From: Zelopaecilomyces penicillatus
Taxonomy: Eukaryota; Ascomycota; Sordariomycetes; Hypocreales; Pseudodiploosporaceae
Length of the DNA stretch: 64,000 nucleotides
Assembly (NCBI GenBank): GCA_005765155.1
Contig: VCCP01000001.1
Coordinates: 4,340,001-4,404,000, forward strand
Direction: 5' to 3'
Shown: positions 22,819 to 33,711 of the stretch, piece by piece
Layout of the letters: each line of letters starts with the position of its first letter
How positions within the stretch are numbered: position 1 is the first letter of the stretch
Notes under the pieces: generated by a model
The model's database searches: none
The model's input: the letters and a program-made list of their open reading frames with translations, nothing else
What the model was told of the DNA's origin: nothing
Position numbers and translations under genes: made by a program

Positions 22819-23420
22819 GGCGACTGGCGTGTATTTTGTATCTTTCGGATGGCTGCAATCGAATGTTGATAAGTTTCGTGAAGGAGGATTGTAATGAGTG
22901 AGTTGAATTCTGTTTGTCTTAAGTGGGTTGTAACTTGTGACACCCGAGTGTCTCGCAATGAGGAGGTGGTTGGGTCCGTTAGGATAATGAACAAGCCCGG
23001 AAATGACCGCAAGATGCACAATCAACAAATATTGAGCGGTTATTATTTAGGTTTATGAACTTTATCATCAAATTTGAAACAAATTAACTAATTTGAAGGT
23101 TTTCTTCCATCCCTAACCAAAAGGTCCAGTCATTCTTTCCGAGTCTTACAAATTCGTGAAGCTCACAGTTGCCATATTGCCCCGCAGTCCACCCACCTTG
23201 AAAACGCTTATCGATAACATGCAGCCCAAATTTTTTAGTGACAATGGCGGCGGTCCACCAGAAATCATCGCAACTCATCTCATAGCACTTCATAGCAGGT
23301 CCAACATCTTTTCGCTAAATCTTCTTTCACCCGAGCCAGTACTTCTTCTCTTCTATCGTATTTCGCCGGCATAAAAGTTCAACGTAAGAAAGGGCAAAAG
23401 GAGTGCAGTTATCTATCAAA
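22819..23420. promoter_or_regulatory. Divergent RIB5/ACL4 intergenic promoter region
   Basis: 602 bp. AAATTTTTT at 23229-23237 resembles an RRPE core on the ACL4 side. TTTATCATCAAATTTGAAACAAATTAAC near 23061-23088 is an A/T-rich block. Nothing coding recognised. Confidence 0.4.
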
Positions 23421-24566
23421 ATGGCGCCTAGTCGGCCCAACGATAAGAAGGGAAAGTCAGATTCAGAGCCAAATCCTGGCAAACTGCTCGAGGATGCCGA
23501 GACACAGTTCGAAGTCGGCAACTTGAATGAGGCAATCGCTCTAGCAGACCGTGCGCTGGAGTTGACAGGCGAATCTGGCGATTTTCAACTCAGGGCGTTG
23601 AATCTGCTTGGCATACTTCATGTCGAAACTGGTGATGTAGAAGAGGCTGCTGCCTACTTTGAGCAGGCTGTGAGCCTGGACACAGAGGGAATTTTGGACG
23701 AGAAAGTCGGCGGTGGAGCCGAGAAATTTCTCTTCTTGGCCCAGCTGAGCGAAGAAGGTGGCCAAGACAGCGTGAAGTGGTTCGAGAAGGGCGCGGCAGC
23801 TCTACGGACACAAATCCAGGCGCTAAACAATGTCGCCAACAAGACAGAGGCGCAGCAGGCCATCATCAACGAAAAGCAGGACAAACTCGGAGGTGTTTTG
23901 TGTGCCGTCGCGGAGGTTTACATGACTGATCTCTCGTGGGAGGCAGATGCGGAGCAACGTTGCGAAGCACTTATTACAGAAGCCATGATGATTGCGCCGA
24001 GCTCATCAGAGACGTGGCAGACGGTCGCCAACGTACGCATATCCCAAGAGCGCTTTGACGAGGCGCGGACCGCTCTGAAGCGAAGCCTAGAAATCTGGCA
24101 GGACCTACCCCCTGAGCACCCAGCTGTGCCCGAGTTCCCAACCAGAGTTGGACTGGCTCGGCTGCTCATGGAGACGGAAATGGAAGAGCAAGCCTTGGTT
24201 GTCCTAGAAAGACTCGTTACCGACGATGACCAGAGTGTCGAGACCTGGTACCTTGGTGGGTGGTGCCTGTATGTCGTGGGCGAGAAGATGCGCGAAGCCA
24301 AAGCTAAACAGAACGGCGCGAGTGACGCCGGCGAGGAGTTCAAATCTACCTGGGGCTACTCTCGGAGGTGGTTGACACAGTGTCTGAAACTGTACGAGCA
24401 ACAAGAGTATGAAGATGAGAGGCTTGGTGAACATGCGAAAGAGCTCCTGCAGAATATCACCAAGGAGATTGGTGAGGCGCCGGAGGATGAGGACGAGGAG
24501 GAGTGGGGCGGTCTCAGTGACGGAGATGAGGAGGATGACGATGAGGATGAAGAAATGCAGGGCTAG
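23421..24566 (+). CDS. ACL4: TPR-containing assembly chaperone of ribosomal protein L4 (Acl4-like)
   Basis: 381 aa, single exon; 23421 (CAAAATGGCG) is the first in-frame ATG. After a short Lys/Ser/Pro head, tetratricopeptide repeats start at about residue 25 (LLEDAETQFEVGNLNEAIALADRAL; LGILHVETGDVEEAAAYFEQAV) and continue as helical pairs to about residue 340. The C-terminus is very acidic (PEDEDEEEWGGL…DDDEDEEMQG). TPR superhelix plus acidic tail and overall length match Acl4, the dedicated chaperone that captures nascent uL4 and delivers it to pre-60S particles. Another TPR protein cannot be fully excluded, but WGGLSDGDEEDD-type tails are typical of this family. AATAAA lies at about 24681 in the 3' flank. 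Confidence 0.85.
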   Translation: MAPSRPNDKKGKSDSEPNPGKLLEDAETQFEVGNLNEAIALADRALELTGESGDFQLRALNLLGILHVETGDVEEAAAYFEQAVSLDTEGILDEKVGGGAEKFLFLAQLSEEGGQDSVKWFEKGAAALRTQIQALNNVANKTEAQQAIINEKQDKLGGVLCAVAEVYMTDLSWEADAEQRCEALITEAMMIAPSSSETWQTVANVRISQERFDEARTALKRSLEIWQDLPPEHPAVPEFPTRVGLARLLMETEMEEQALVVLERLVTDDDQSVETWYLGGWCLYVVGEKMREAKAKQNGASDAGEEFKSTWGYSRRWLTQCLKLYEQQEYEDERLGEHAKELLQNITKEIGEAPEDEDEEEWGGLSDGDEEDDDEDEEMQG

Positions 24567-25043
24567 AATTACATATTTGCAGGCAGAGAAGCAAATGGGG
24601 ATGGTTGAAATTAGGAGGGGAAAAGTTGAGGGATGAAAAGTGCAATGATAGACGGCGTTAGGATATCAGGTTTTTTGCGAAATAAATGAAGACGATGATG
24701 GAATTGCCCAGATATGGCAATAAATGTTTATATCATTCTCTGGTTCCTGTGGATATACTATACAAGGCTGGTTCGGGTTCCGAACATGCCCCTGCATCAT
24801 ATTGATAGAGATGACAAATCCCATACAGCAAACTTTCGGTGCCTTATTTGTTTTTTTGTATGCCTGTCTGACAAAAGACTCAGTTTAATCCAAAGAGAAG
24901 ATAGAGTATCTCTCGACCATGAATCCTAGTTTAAAAAATATGTCTCCTAAAAACTCCGTACGAAATGCCATTTCAAGTATTTGAACCCCAAAGCACCACC
25001 CTCGCAATCTTTTCCTTTCCCCTCTGCAGTTTTATTTTTTTAT
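24567..25043. other. 3' intergenic between convergent ACL4 and GIR2
   Basis: 477 bp of A/T-leaning 3' flank shared by two converging genes. No gene recognised. Confidence 0.5.
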
Positions 25044-25824
25044 TCAAGCTGCCTCAACCTTAAGCTGCTCCAGGCCCTCAATCGGTACGCCGTCATCATC
25101 ATCGCCCTCGTCAATCTTACCCACCAGGCCGCGCTCCCAGAGTTGCTTGCCCGTCAGCTTAACAGGCTCCTTGATTCTAGCCTTTTTCAACTCCGCCAGT
25201 CTTTCCTCCTCCTCGCGAACGCGCTCCTCCTCCATCTCCCGCATAAAGTCGTTGCGCCAGTTGAGAAACGTCTCAGGCGTGACGGGAGTGCCGTGGAACT
25301 TCTTGTTCTCCTCCCGTTCGAGGGCGAGCTTGATCTCCTCGTGCGCCAGAGTCTCGACATCCTTGCGCTCCTGGATGAGTTGCTCGGCCGACTCCTTAAG
25401 TGTAGAGACGAGACTAAAGATCATAGCCATGCCGAGATTCTCCTGGATGGTCTCGTCGAGACTGTTGAGCAGTTGCTCGCGGTCATCGCCCACGCTGAAG
25501 TGTGGGTATGGCTGGGCATTGGGCGGGGCGAGGATATCGAGATGTGGTGCGATGTCTGGGTAGTCCTCGGGGTAGCGAACGGCCAGTATGAAGCTCGGAG
25601 GCTCGTAATCCTCCTCTTCTGGAATATCTACATCCAAGATAACTGCTATCCTGAATTCGGTTTCGGATATATCTGTGGCAAGCAGGTTAGGAAATTCAAC
25701 TGGGAAAATTGCGCCGCGATGGTGGGTTGTTAGAGGGAGATTGGTGGACGTCTTTACCTGTGATTTCTTCTGGAAAGATGGACTCCAGAACTTCACGCTC
25801 CTCGGTTTGCTCCTCGCGACCCAT
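25044..25824 (-). CDS. GIR2: RWD-domain translation regulator Gir2/RWDD1-like
   Basis: Predicted product is 231 aa from exons 25824-25758 and 25672-25044; the 85-bp intron sits in the middle of the RWD domain at phase 1. The spliced N-terminus MGREEQTEEREVLESIFPEE is the canonical RWD start (EE-x-E-LxSIFPEE), and YPEDYPDIAPHLDI is the RWD YPxxxP core. An acidic/basic helical middle (EEVRE-type coiled coil, EFV…EEERVREEEERLAELKKA) and a conserved LTGKQLWERGL block follow. This block is typical of Gir2/DFRP2 proteins, which bind Gcn1 and the GTPase Rbg2/DRG2 and dampen Gcn2 activation on ribosomes. The open frame alone has a wrong N-terminus; the intron is needed for the RWD helix. Divergent from PUF6. 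Confidence 0.93.
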
Positions 25825-26816
25825 TGCAAGATATGTATGTTAATGTAGCTACTTAGTTGCGATATGTCTGTTGTGGTTTAGGATGCGAGCTTCGTCGTGG
25901 ACAAACACACGCACGCTACATGACGCAGGTGGGGTTGATTCACAGGGTGTTCTTTTACAGCGGGGTTCGACCGCCAAACTGTCCGCCGTGTAGGCGTTTT
26001 GCTGCAGCATCAAAGACGGTTCAGAGTCAAGATGGATATCATTAGACGACCAAATTCAAGAAAAATGATGGTTTCTGATATATCAAGTACATGCGCATAT
26101 AGAAAAAGGGCTTGGAATAGATTCGCATTAACAATTGATTGCTATTCTAATCATAACATGCTCATATTTCTACTATCAGAAATAACAAAGATTCAGCTTG
26201 TTAGTTGCTGCTCAAGGAGTGACCTGAAAGGACACAAAAAAAAACAAATAAATTTCTATCCTACGAAGCTTTATACTGACTGAAACAAGCAAGCCGCCTT
26301 ATATTTTCTGATCCGACAGTGATGAAAATATGAATGCTGTTTGAAGTGAGCATTGAGAGACAATGCATGCGCAGTGCATCCGTGAAACCGTTGATAGAAG
26401 CAAAAGACAATTCTATCGAACCTGTAAGTTATTAAGAGTCAGGAATCTCTACAGCCCATTTTCTATCTGAATCAATTCAATCGCTCAGCAAACAAGCAAT
26501 GTGATGCCTAAGCCATATTCGCATGATCTAAATGTCCCCCAGTGGGGCGAAAGCTTCAAGATTCATGGAACAGGCACCGTTCGGTAGCGGGGTCTCAGCG
26601 CCGTTCTTCCGCGTTAGGTTTAGCTTAGTGGTCACCGCCTGGCAGATCAAAAAAAATTAGAGAACTGCAAGCAATTGGTGATCGCAGAATTCTAGGCGTT
26701 CCCGTTCTCGCTGTGCCGAATCCCACCCAATCTTGCGTATTGACGGGCCACCACAAAGTCTCCAATCGCTCCCAGGGAACCACAAATATCGCCAGCATTT
26801 TAGCCAAACGACAGCA
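25825..26816. promoter_or_regulatory. Divergent GIR2/PUF6 intergenic region
   Basis: 0.99 kb, A/T-rich in the middle (26040-26500) and flanked by the 5' ends of two translation-related genes. A GC-rich stretch GCGGGGTCTCAGCGCCG lies near 26588. I checked it by eye for a tRNA and found no cloverleaf. A-tract AAAAAAAATT at 26649-26658. Confidence 0.4.
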
Positions 26817-28954
26817 ATGGGTGTCAAAGATAATGTGGCTGGCAGCAAGCGAAAGGCTGCCCCAGCCAACAAGGACAAGGCCGCCAGCAAACATGTCAAA
26901 AAGGCTAAGCTAGGAGACAAACTTGCAGTCCGCTCAAAACCAGTCAAGGACGACGAGAACGAGTCATCCGACTCTGACGATGGCGGGGCGAAGCTGGAGA
27001 ACGAGGACGGCAAGAAAACAGCCAAGAAAAGCGGCGATTGGGCAGGCAAAGGAATATCATTTGAGCCCGGTGTGCACTTTCCCCCGTCTCCACGATTGGA
27101 ACCAAGTATAGAAACCAAGGAATACCACTAACCATATTGCCAGGCCAAACATCCCGCGAATCGCATGCCAAACAAAAGCAGTTGTCGCAAGAGCGCAAGG
27201 CAGCAAAGCCATTGGCCGACGAGGTCCAGCGCACCAAGAAAATCTGGGAAAAGCTGCGTCTCAAATCTCACGTTCCCAAGGAGGAGCGCCAGAAGCTCGT
27301 CGCTGAACTCTTCACCATCATCACCGGGCGCATCCGAGATTTCGTCCTGAAGCACGACGCTGTCCGCGCAGTCCAGACTGCTATCAAGTACTCAACCCCC
27401 CAACAGAGGAAAGACATCGCCAAGGAGCTTGAGGGGACCTATGCGCAGCTCGCCGAGAGCCGTTACGCCAAGTTCCTCATTGGAAAACTTCTGGTTCACA
27501 ACGATGACGAGATCCGCGATCTCGTAATTCCTAACTTCTACGGCAAAGTCCGCAAGCTCATTAACCACCCTGAGGCATCGTGGATCATGGACGACATCTA
27601 TCGCACAGTTGCGACGAAGAAGCACAAGGCCACCCTGTTGCGTGAGTGGTATGGACCTGAGTTTAGTCTCAAGGAGATGACCAAGGATTCGGAACCGATC
27701 TCGGACCTGAAGCAGATCATTGAGAGCGAACCTAGCAAGCGAGGACCGATCATGAAGACCCTCCTAGACATGATCAATTCACTAGTCCAGAAGAAGATGA
27801 CTGGATTCACCATGCTGCACGACGCTATGTTGCAGTACTTTACAAACACCCAGCCCGGAACAGAGGAGTTTACTGAGTTTATTGAGCTCGTCAAGGGCGA
27901 TGAGAGTGGCGACCTGCTCAAGAATCTTGCATTTACCCGCTCTGGTTCCCGACTTGCCTGTCTCTTGTTGGCTTACGGCAGTGCCAAGGACCGAAAAGTC
28001 ATGCTGAAGGCGTACAAGGATAACTTCATGCTGATGTCTGGTGACCAGTATGCTCATATCGTGCTTCTCACAGCTTACGATGTTGTCGACGATACCAAGC
28101 TGAGCTCAAAGGGTATTTTCCCTGAGCTCATTGGTGAGAAGGATGAGGAAGTCACACAAAACTTGGTATCCGCGGCCAACCAACCCAATGCCAGGATCGT
28201 CATGCTGTACCTTCTTGAAGGTCTATCGAAAGCGCTCTTCCCCGCCAGCCATGCCTACGACCTAGAAATTCTCAAAGAAGTGCATGAGATTCGCAAAACC
28301 ACAAGCAAAAAGGACGAAGATATCCGACGCAAAGAATTGGTGGCCGCCATATCACCATTTTTGTTAACCGCTGTTGCCAACGCAGCCGCCGATCTGACAA
28401 CCACGGCCTTTGGTTGCCAGTTTGTCAACGAAGTGCTGCTCTCCGCCGTTGGAGACAAGGAAAAGGCTATGGAGGCCTTGGCCCAGTGCGCCAGCGGCGA
28501 TCCCAAGGAAGAGCCCGCAGAGGATGACGTGGCCAGCCGCCCACATATTTCAAGCACATCTCACGGAGGAAGAATGCTCAAGTCTCTCATCCAAGGCGGC
28601 AAGTACGACAAGGCCGCCGGCAAAGTCATACAAGTAGATCCACCACTACAGTTCTCCAACGTGCTGTATCCCGTCATCAAAGATTACGTCATGGAGTGGG
28701 CGACAGGGCCAAACTCTTTCGTCATCCTGGCGTTGGTTGAGGCTGGTGATTTCGAAAAGGTCGATGAGCTGAAGAAGACGCTGAAGAAGAATAAGAAGCA
28801 GCTGGAGAAGGCCGCCACAGAGATCACACCTGAGCAAAAGGCTGCCAAGGAGGCCAGGGAGGAGAATGAAAAGGCCGGCAGCAAGAAGGGGAAGAAAAAG
28901 GCTGAGTCACCAGTAGGGAATATGGGCAGCAAGTTGCTTCTGGAGAACCTATGA
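26817..28954 (+). CDS. PUF6: Pumilio-family nucleolar protein Puf6
   Basis: Start 26817 is the first in-frame ATG; exon 2 begins at 27144 and ends 28954. The exon 1 donor is ambiguous. 27070 (GTGTGC; 74-bp intron) gives 687 aa with the join FEPG-QTSRESHAKQKQL. 27106 (GTATAG; 38-bp intron) gives 699 aa. I prefer the first because the intron length is normal and the GQTSRE join is natural. The N-terminal ~85 residues are Lys-rich with an acidic patch. The body is the CPL/Puf-A fold: KPLADEVQRTKKIWEKLRLK, KHDAVRAVQTAIKY, ESRYAKFLIGKLLVH. A Lys/Glu-rich helix closes the chain. Puf6 works in 60S biogenesis (with Loc1 and uL14/eL43 assembly) and in yeast represses ASH1 mRNA. A (GTT)n repeat at 28980-29000 lies in the 3' UTR. 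Confidence 0.95.
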
Positions 28955-30326
28955 AAGCAGGACAGAGGGGGTTAGGGCGGTTGTTGTTGTTGTTGTTGTG
29001 TGAATGAGTTGCATGTTATGATTGGGCATAGAGCGGACATGTATGCAAAAAATGAGAACAGGGCGTCAGTCATCTTTTGGCAAAATAATATGAAATTTCA
29101 AGAAGCTCCATCTCCCCCTTGGCACCCATAGAAAGGCTCAAGCAGAGTAAAAAAGAAGTCATCCGAAGCGCTTGCAAGAGTGAATGATGACAAAGTTGAG
29201 CACAGCAGATTTTATATGAAACACAAGACAAGACTACGTTTTGGGAGTGAGTGCACTCCATTAGTTCTATTCATTGGAGGATTTTTTACGCTGTGAAGAT
29301 TGGCCATGTCGCCGCGGTTCAATTTTTTTTTTTTTTTGGTTTTGAGTTTCAAAATGGGCAGCCTCAAAGCGTATTCAAAACGTTCGACAAGAATATTTCC
29401 ATCTGTCGAATGAAGAAAACAGTGAGTGGGCGTTTCAACTCCACAACTATGCAGCCACACTAGATGCGGGAAAAGGCAGGCCCCTGAGGCACAATCTCGT
29501 CTGTGTATGTGACACAGACATATATAAACATCTACATGTGTAATAAGTGATTCTCTCAGCTAGGACGAAACCTTGTCGGTCACACAAAAAGTTCGACGTG
29601 TGAGCAAACAGGTTTGAAGGTGGCTTTGGCGAACCTGATTCTGCTGTCGAGGCAACATGTTTGCGAACCCCTGAGACTGGGGATGTACGGGGGATTGGTG
29701 AAAAAGTATGAGAGACTCCCGCCATATGAGTTGATAGGTTACAGTTAATAGTATTGATCAGAAAAGGCTGCAGAAGCGAAAGTATCGTGTCATTCAGCAC
29801 AACGCAGCACACGGTGAATGGGGCAGTTTGGGTTCACATCTGCCGGCTGGCATGGGGCCGCCAACTCTGACTATCAGCCGGCCACATATTTTTCAGTTTG
29901 TTCAGTTTCTGCTTGCTGCAACCTTCTTGTGCGATCCTCTTTCCGCCTCCTCGACAAAGCTTCAAGTGCCCTTACTCTGACGCACTGCAAAGTTGATTGT
30001 CTACCCCTGGTGATGCATGGCTTTCCCCAACTACACAACTACACCTTGCTTGTTTTTCTCGTCAACGATTCGACACAGGCAAGCTGGCTAGGGGGCATCC
30101 ATTATTTACGGTTCGTCTCCAGGCGAGTAAGATCTGAATCAACTGGAGCTTAGTTAAGGCCACAATCCACCGTTTCGTCATCACCAAACCGAGGGGCCAG
30201 TTCCCATTTGAGCAGCGAATCAGCCTGGTGCTCAGCTCCTCGTATTGCTTGTCAACCAAAGTGTTTTCTCTCTTCGCATCAGTATTTGTTTTCCCCCATC
30301 ATTCATCACGCGTGGTGAAATCAATC
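28955..30326. other. PUF6 3' flank and promoter of the Cys-rich membrane protein gene
   Basis: 1.37 kb. Contains a (GTT)6-7 microsatellite at 28980-29000 and a run of about 16 T at 29322-29337. The remainder shows only short, compositionally random frames. The 500 bp before 30327 are CT-rich, as expected of a promoter/5' UTR. Confidence 0.5.
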
Positions 30327-31492
30327 ATGGCTCACAGCGGCACATCCTGTCCTGCTGGCACGAGGTTTTATGCTTGTGACAACAACAGTTTTAGAGGATG
30401 TTGCGCCACAGACCCCTGTGCCCTGCTATCTTGTCCTGATAACGTGAAGGACTCCAAGGACAACAATGACGATGACGATAAGCCGGCAAATATTGGGCAA
30501 GAATTAGAAAGGCCGTTGAAGGGCACAGGCAGAGCCGGCGACGATACTGAATCCACCATGTCCACGACAAAGTCAAAGCCTGGCCGGGACAAGACGACGT
30601 CGTCAGATAGCAAAACAACCACCATGACGGACTCTGGAATTACACATACCATTCCCAACAACTCCATTGTTACTGTGACGAAACATACCATCATCGTCAC
30701 CTCGCAGTTGCCCACGTCAACGACTTCGAGCGGGTCGGACTCGGATCTTCTCACAGGCACCGCCAACACAGACGGAACGTGGGGAACCGCTCAAACGCCG
30801 CTTTCAACCAACATAAACACGACAGGAGATTCGGGAGAAGGGTCTGGTGGACTCGTTCTATCGTCGGGAGCAATTATAGGCGTCGCTGTAGGTGGTGCCA
30901 CCCTCCTGGCCATTCTGGTTATCATCATCATCTCGATGAAGCGTCACAGCAGGAAAAGCCGCGATTCCAGATCAGACTTGGTGTTTCAAGATAATGACGG
31001 ACGAGATGATTTGGCAGAGGAGAAACATTTCCACCACCCAGCATCGCCCCACACCACTGGGACTCAAGGAAGTAGCGACCCGTTCGCCCCATTTGGAGGT
31101 TAGTCTTGCCTATTATGCAGCTCCTTCCTCATTCCCTTTCTTTTCTTTTTTGATGCAGTGTCAGTCTGATATTGTTTTCAACGCCTGCGAACATCGTTTG
31201 AAACTAACACTGCTCTCCCTTGTGTTCAGGCCGGTCTGATCAACCAGAAGACCCTTATCAACCTCACGGCGGCGCTTTCGAAGTGGACGGAACCAGTGCC
31301 GCCCCGATTGAACTGCCCGCTGTCAGCGCCTCTTACCCAAGCAGCGTTGCCCTCAGAGTGCCTCGACTCAACCCTATTCAGGAGAATGCCTCCACAGACC
31401 CACATGCCAACCTCAATTCCATACGAACTGATAGCGGCAAGCCCGCGCATGTCAACCACTGGAACCAATGGAAATCCATCGGCGGAGACTGA
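30327..31492 (+). CDS. Cys-rich, Ser/Thr-rich single-pass membrane protein, unknown function
   Basis: Predicted product is 344 aa from exons 30327-31098 and 31230-31492 (131-bp intron, phase 1). The N-terminus carries a compact Cys motif, CPAGTRFYACDNNSFRGCC followed by DPCALLSCPD (seven cysteines in residues 7-39). A Ser/Thr-rich, probably O-glycosylated stalk (about 75-170), one transmembrane segment (about 182-203, AIIGVAVGGATLLAILVIIIIS) and a basic then Pro/His-rich tail follow. The layout resembles fungal Wsc/Mid2-type surface sensors, and I recall the CxxGxxFYxC…GCCxxDPC head from many ascomycete hypothetical proteins. It has no N-terminal signal peptide: the frame upstream of 30327 contains no ATG. 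Topology would rely on the TM as a reverse signal-anchor. Function is not known to me. Confidence 0.8.
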
Positions 31493-32064
31493 AAACAAAT
31501 GTGACGGAGGGTATGGCCGAAGAAGAAAGGGAAACTATCAGGAAATAACAGCTGAGAGTTCACTGACTTGTGAGATCAAGTGCAGATAAACTGCCCTGCT
31601 ACATCCAAGAGTTGGTGATTAAGAGCCATGACTTTCGACGTTGAGGGCAGTGTTCCTACAGTTGAATTAAGAAGAGTAACCGTAACGGGTCAATGGGTAG
31701 CATTAGTAGCTCAAGGGTTTTGTAGTACCGCAGCCCAATTCTAGAACTATGATCGAAACTTCATTCAATCAAAAGATATCTCTGTTGTTCTTTTCCAAAT
31801 TAATGGGGTATTTCTTCACGTACTCTCGACATATCCCTCTAGACTAGAAGGTTGTTCTTGTCCCCGGTTCCCAAGCGCCTGAAATGAAACGACAATGTAA
31901 ATCAACACCCTGCAAAACCTTGTAATCCAGGTTTCTTTTTTTTTTGGTTCCTTCTTGTTCTGCAGTATTTGTCTTTCGAATCCCAACCCCCAATTGTGCA
32001 ACAAGCAAAAACCGTAATACGTCTAATCAACCCAGTACCGCCTTTTATAGGAGACATGGCTGGA
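31493..32064. other. 3' intergenic between convergent Cys-rich gene and RPB4
   Basis: 572 bp of A/T-rich 3' flank, with a T-run near 31936. No gene recognised. Confidence 0.5.
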
Positions 32065-32729
32065 TTATCGGTTCTGGAGTTTCGAGATTTCATCTAGCAG
32101 ATCTTGTAAATCCTCGTCCTTGATCTTGTCCGCCAAAGAAGGTATTAGCGTCTTGGCCTCGTCGGCATTCTCGCAACATAACGACCCTTGGAAAAAACAC
32201 AATGTTAACATCTTCACTTCTCTCCATGCTAATCAACACCTTTCAGACGCGCCAAACGGGTTTTAGACGACAAAGCACGGATAGGAAAGGAATTCTCCGT
32301 ACCAAGTTGCGCGCGTTCAAACTTGGCTAAATCTTTGTGCGCGCTCAGCAGACGCTCCACAGCTTCGACATTCTCCTTCTGTGTGAATCGGGCGAAATGG
32401 TCCAGGTAGTTAAGCGTCTGGTTCAGCATTCTAGCGAAGAAGAACGTTTGCGCGGTTAGCCTTCTTTCTGTTGCCTCCAATTCTCCCAGTCCGCCAAACC
32501 AATGAAGGTTTCAAGGGGAACGGGTGCCAGGAATCATCAATCCAACGTACTCCGTCTCATTCACATTCTTGCGGTCATTTCGGCGCTTCGCGACAAGCGC
32601 ATTGAGGACGAGCGACGCCTCCGAGAGCGTAAGAGTGTCGACGTGTTGGAATTCGCCGAGGTTTAGCGTCGCGGAAGCTTCTTCGTTTCCTGGAGGAGGA
32701 GGTTTCGGACGTGACGTTTGATTGGGCAT
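32065..32729 (-). CDS. RPB4: RNA polymerase II subunit Rpb4
   Basis: Predicted product is 142 aa from three exons: 32729-32551, 32430-32303 and 32186-32065 (introns 120 and 116 bp). The product starts MPNQTSRPKPPPPGNEEA, then LNLGEFQHVDTLTLSEASLVL (Rpb4 N-terminal helix entry) and MLNQTLNYLDHFARFTQKEN (HRDC-like helices). After the second intron comes LGSLCCENADEAKTLIPSL, and the C-terminus is LDEISKLQNR. This matches filamentous Rpb4, including the CC-x2-A-x-EAKTLIPSL stretch. Rpb4 pairs with Rpb7 as the Pol II stalk and also takes part in mRNA decay and export. The third exon is short and was found only by following the conserved C-terminus; junction phases agree (429 nt coding). Divergent from TRS23. 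Confidence 0.94.
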
Positions 32730-33711
32730 TTTTCTCTCTGCGATGGCGAGTTCGTCGAGAGGATGGAAGGCAGAGGGAGCGAATGCTGAAGAATGCCGCC
32801 GTATAGTTTCAGTCACAATCACAGCGCATGCAATGGGGAATCCTGGCAGGCTCTTGGTGAAATGCGTGACCGCGCCTGTGATTATTTACAGGTGGGATGA
32901 AGCCATAGGTAAGATTCTGGAAGCCTACAGTGTCGATTTAGTGAGGCTCTCTGGCGACGAAATCGAGCTACCCCTGTGCAGCACAATTTTAGTGGGCCCG
33001 TAAAGGTTGGCGACCCTTACAAATCCAGGTTAGTGCTCGTCGCTGCCCTTGGGAGATACACGCTTTTGACGCTGTTAGCGAGCTGTCTTGTGCAAAAGGA
33101 GCAGAATGGGGGTTGGAAGAAGCCAAATAACTGTTTTATCATTTTTTTTTCTTCATAATTATATTGCCGTATTGAGACCAAAGCCGGCTTGAGAAGCCAC
33201 TGAGTGAGCGTCCTCGAATGATATCAGCAGTAATTGTGCTTTAGTAGTACCTGAATTAAGCGCGAAGTACAAAGACAACCAGTGACAGCCTGCTTGTAAT
33301 AGTGGGCAGTTTACCAGAGGTAGCCACCACATCACTCACTACAGAGGCTATGTATCCTTAAAAGCGGCACTGCTCAAGCACCTGTGTGAGGTGGCAGAAT
33401 CACCCTCTCTGTCTCTCAATCTTGCCAAAGGAGGTGAAGCAATTGTAACGTTCTTATCAATCAACGACGCATTACACTACGAATATCAACAAGAGGCTCA
33501 GTTACGCCCAGTCAGTTAGAGGTTCGTCTAAAATAACCTAGTAATGAACAACGTCACTAGAACCTCCTCAAGCGGCTCACACCAAAACAAACCTGATGCT
33601 CACTCTCACACAGGTTGCATGGTCTCACCTCGATGGGCCTATAAGCCTGGAAGGGCCGCTTGACACCTAATTCATTGCGAGATTAATGGCGCATAGATCA
33701 TCACAGACGCC
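32730..33711. promoter_or_regulatory. Divergent RPB4/TRS23 intergenic region
   Basis: 982 bp between two head-to-head housekeeping genes. A T-run lies near 33141-33150 and A/T-rich stretches near 33150-33170. Open frames here (for example the one near 32722-33003) are shadows of the RPB4 first exon or noise. Confidence 0.45.

Noticed and set aside
26580..26660. GC-rich dyad followed by an A-tract, tested as a tRNA or Pol III gene
   Set aside because: No T-loop GGTTCRA box, acceptor stem or anticodon arm could be folded.
29447..29812. 121-codon minus-strand frame between PUF6 and the Cys-rich gene
   Set aside because: No domain, no splice partners, composition like surrounding non-coding DNA.
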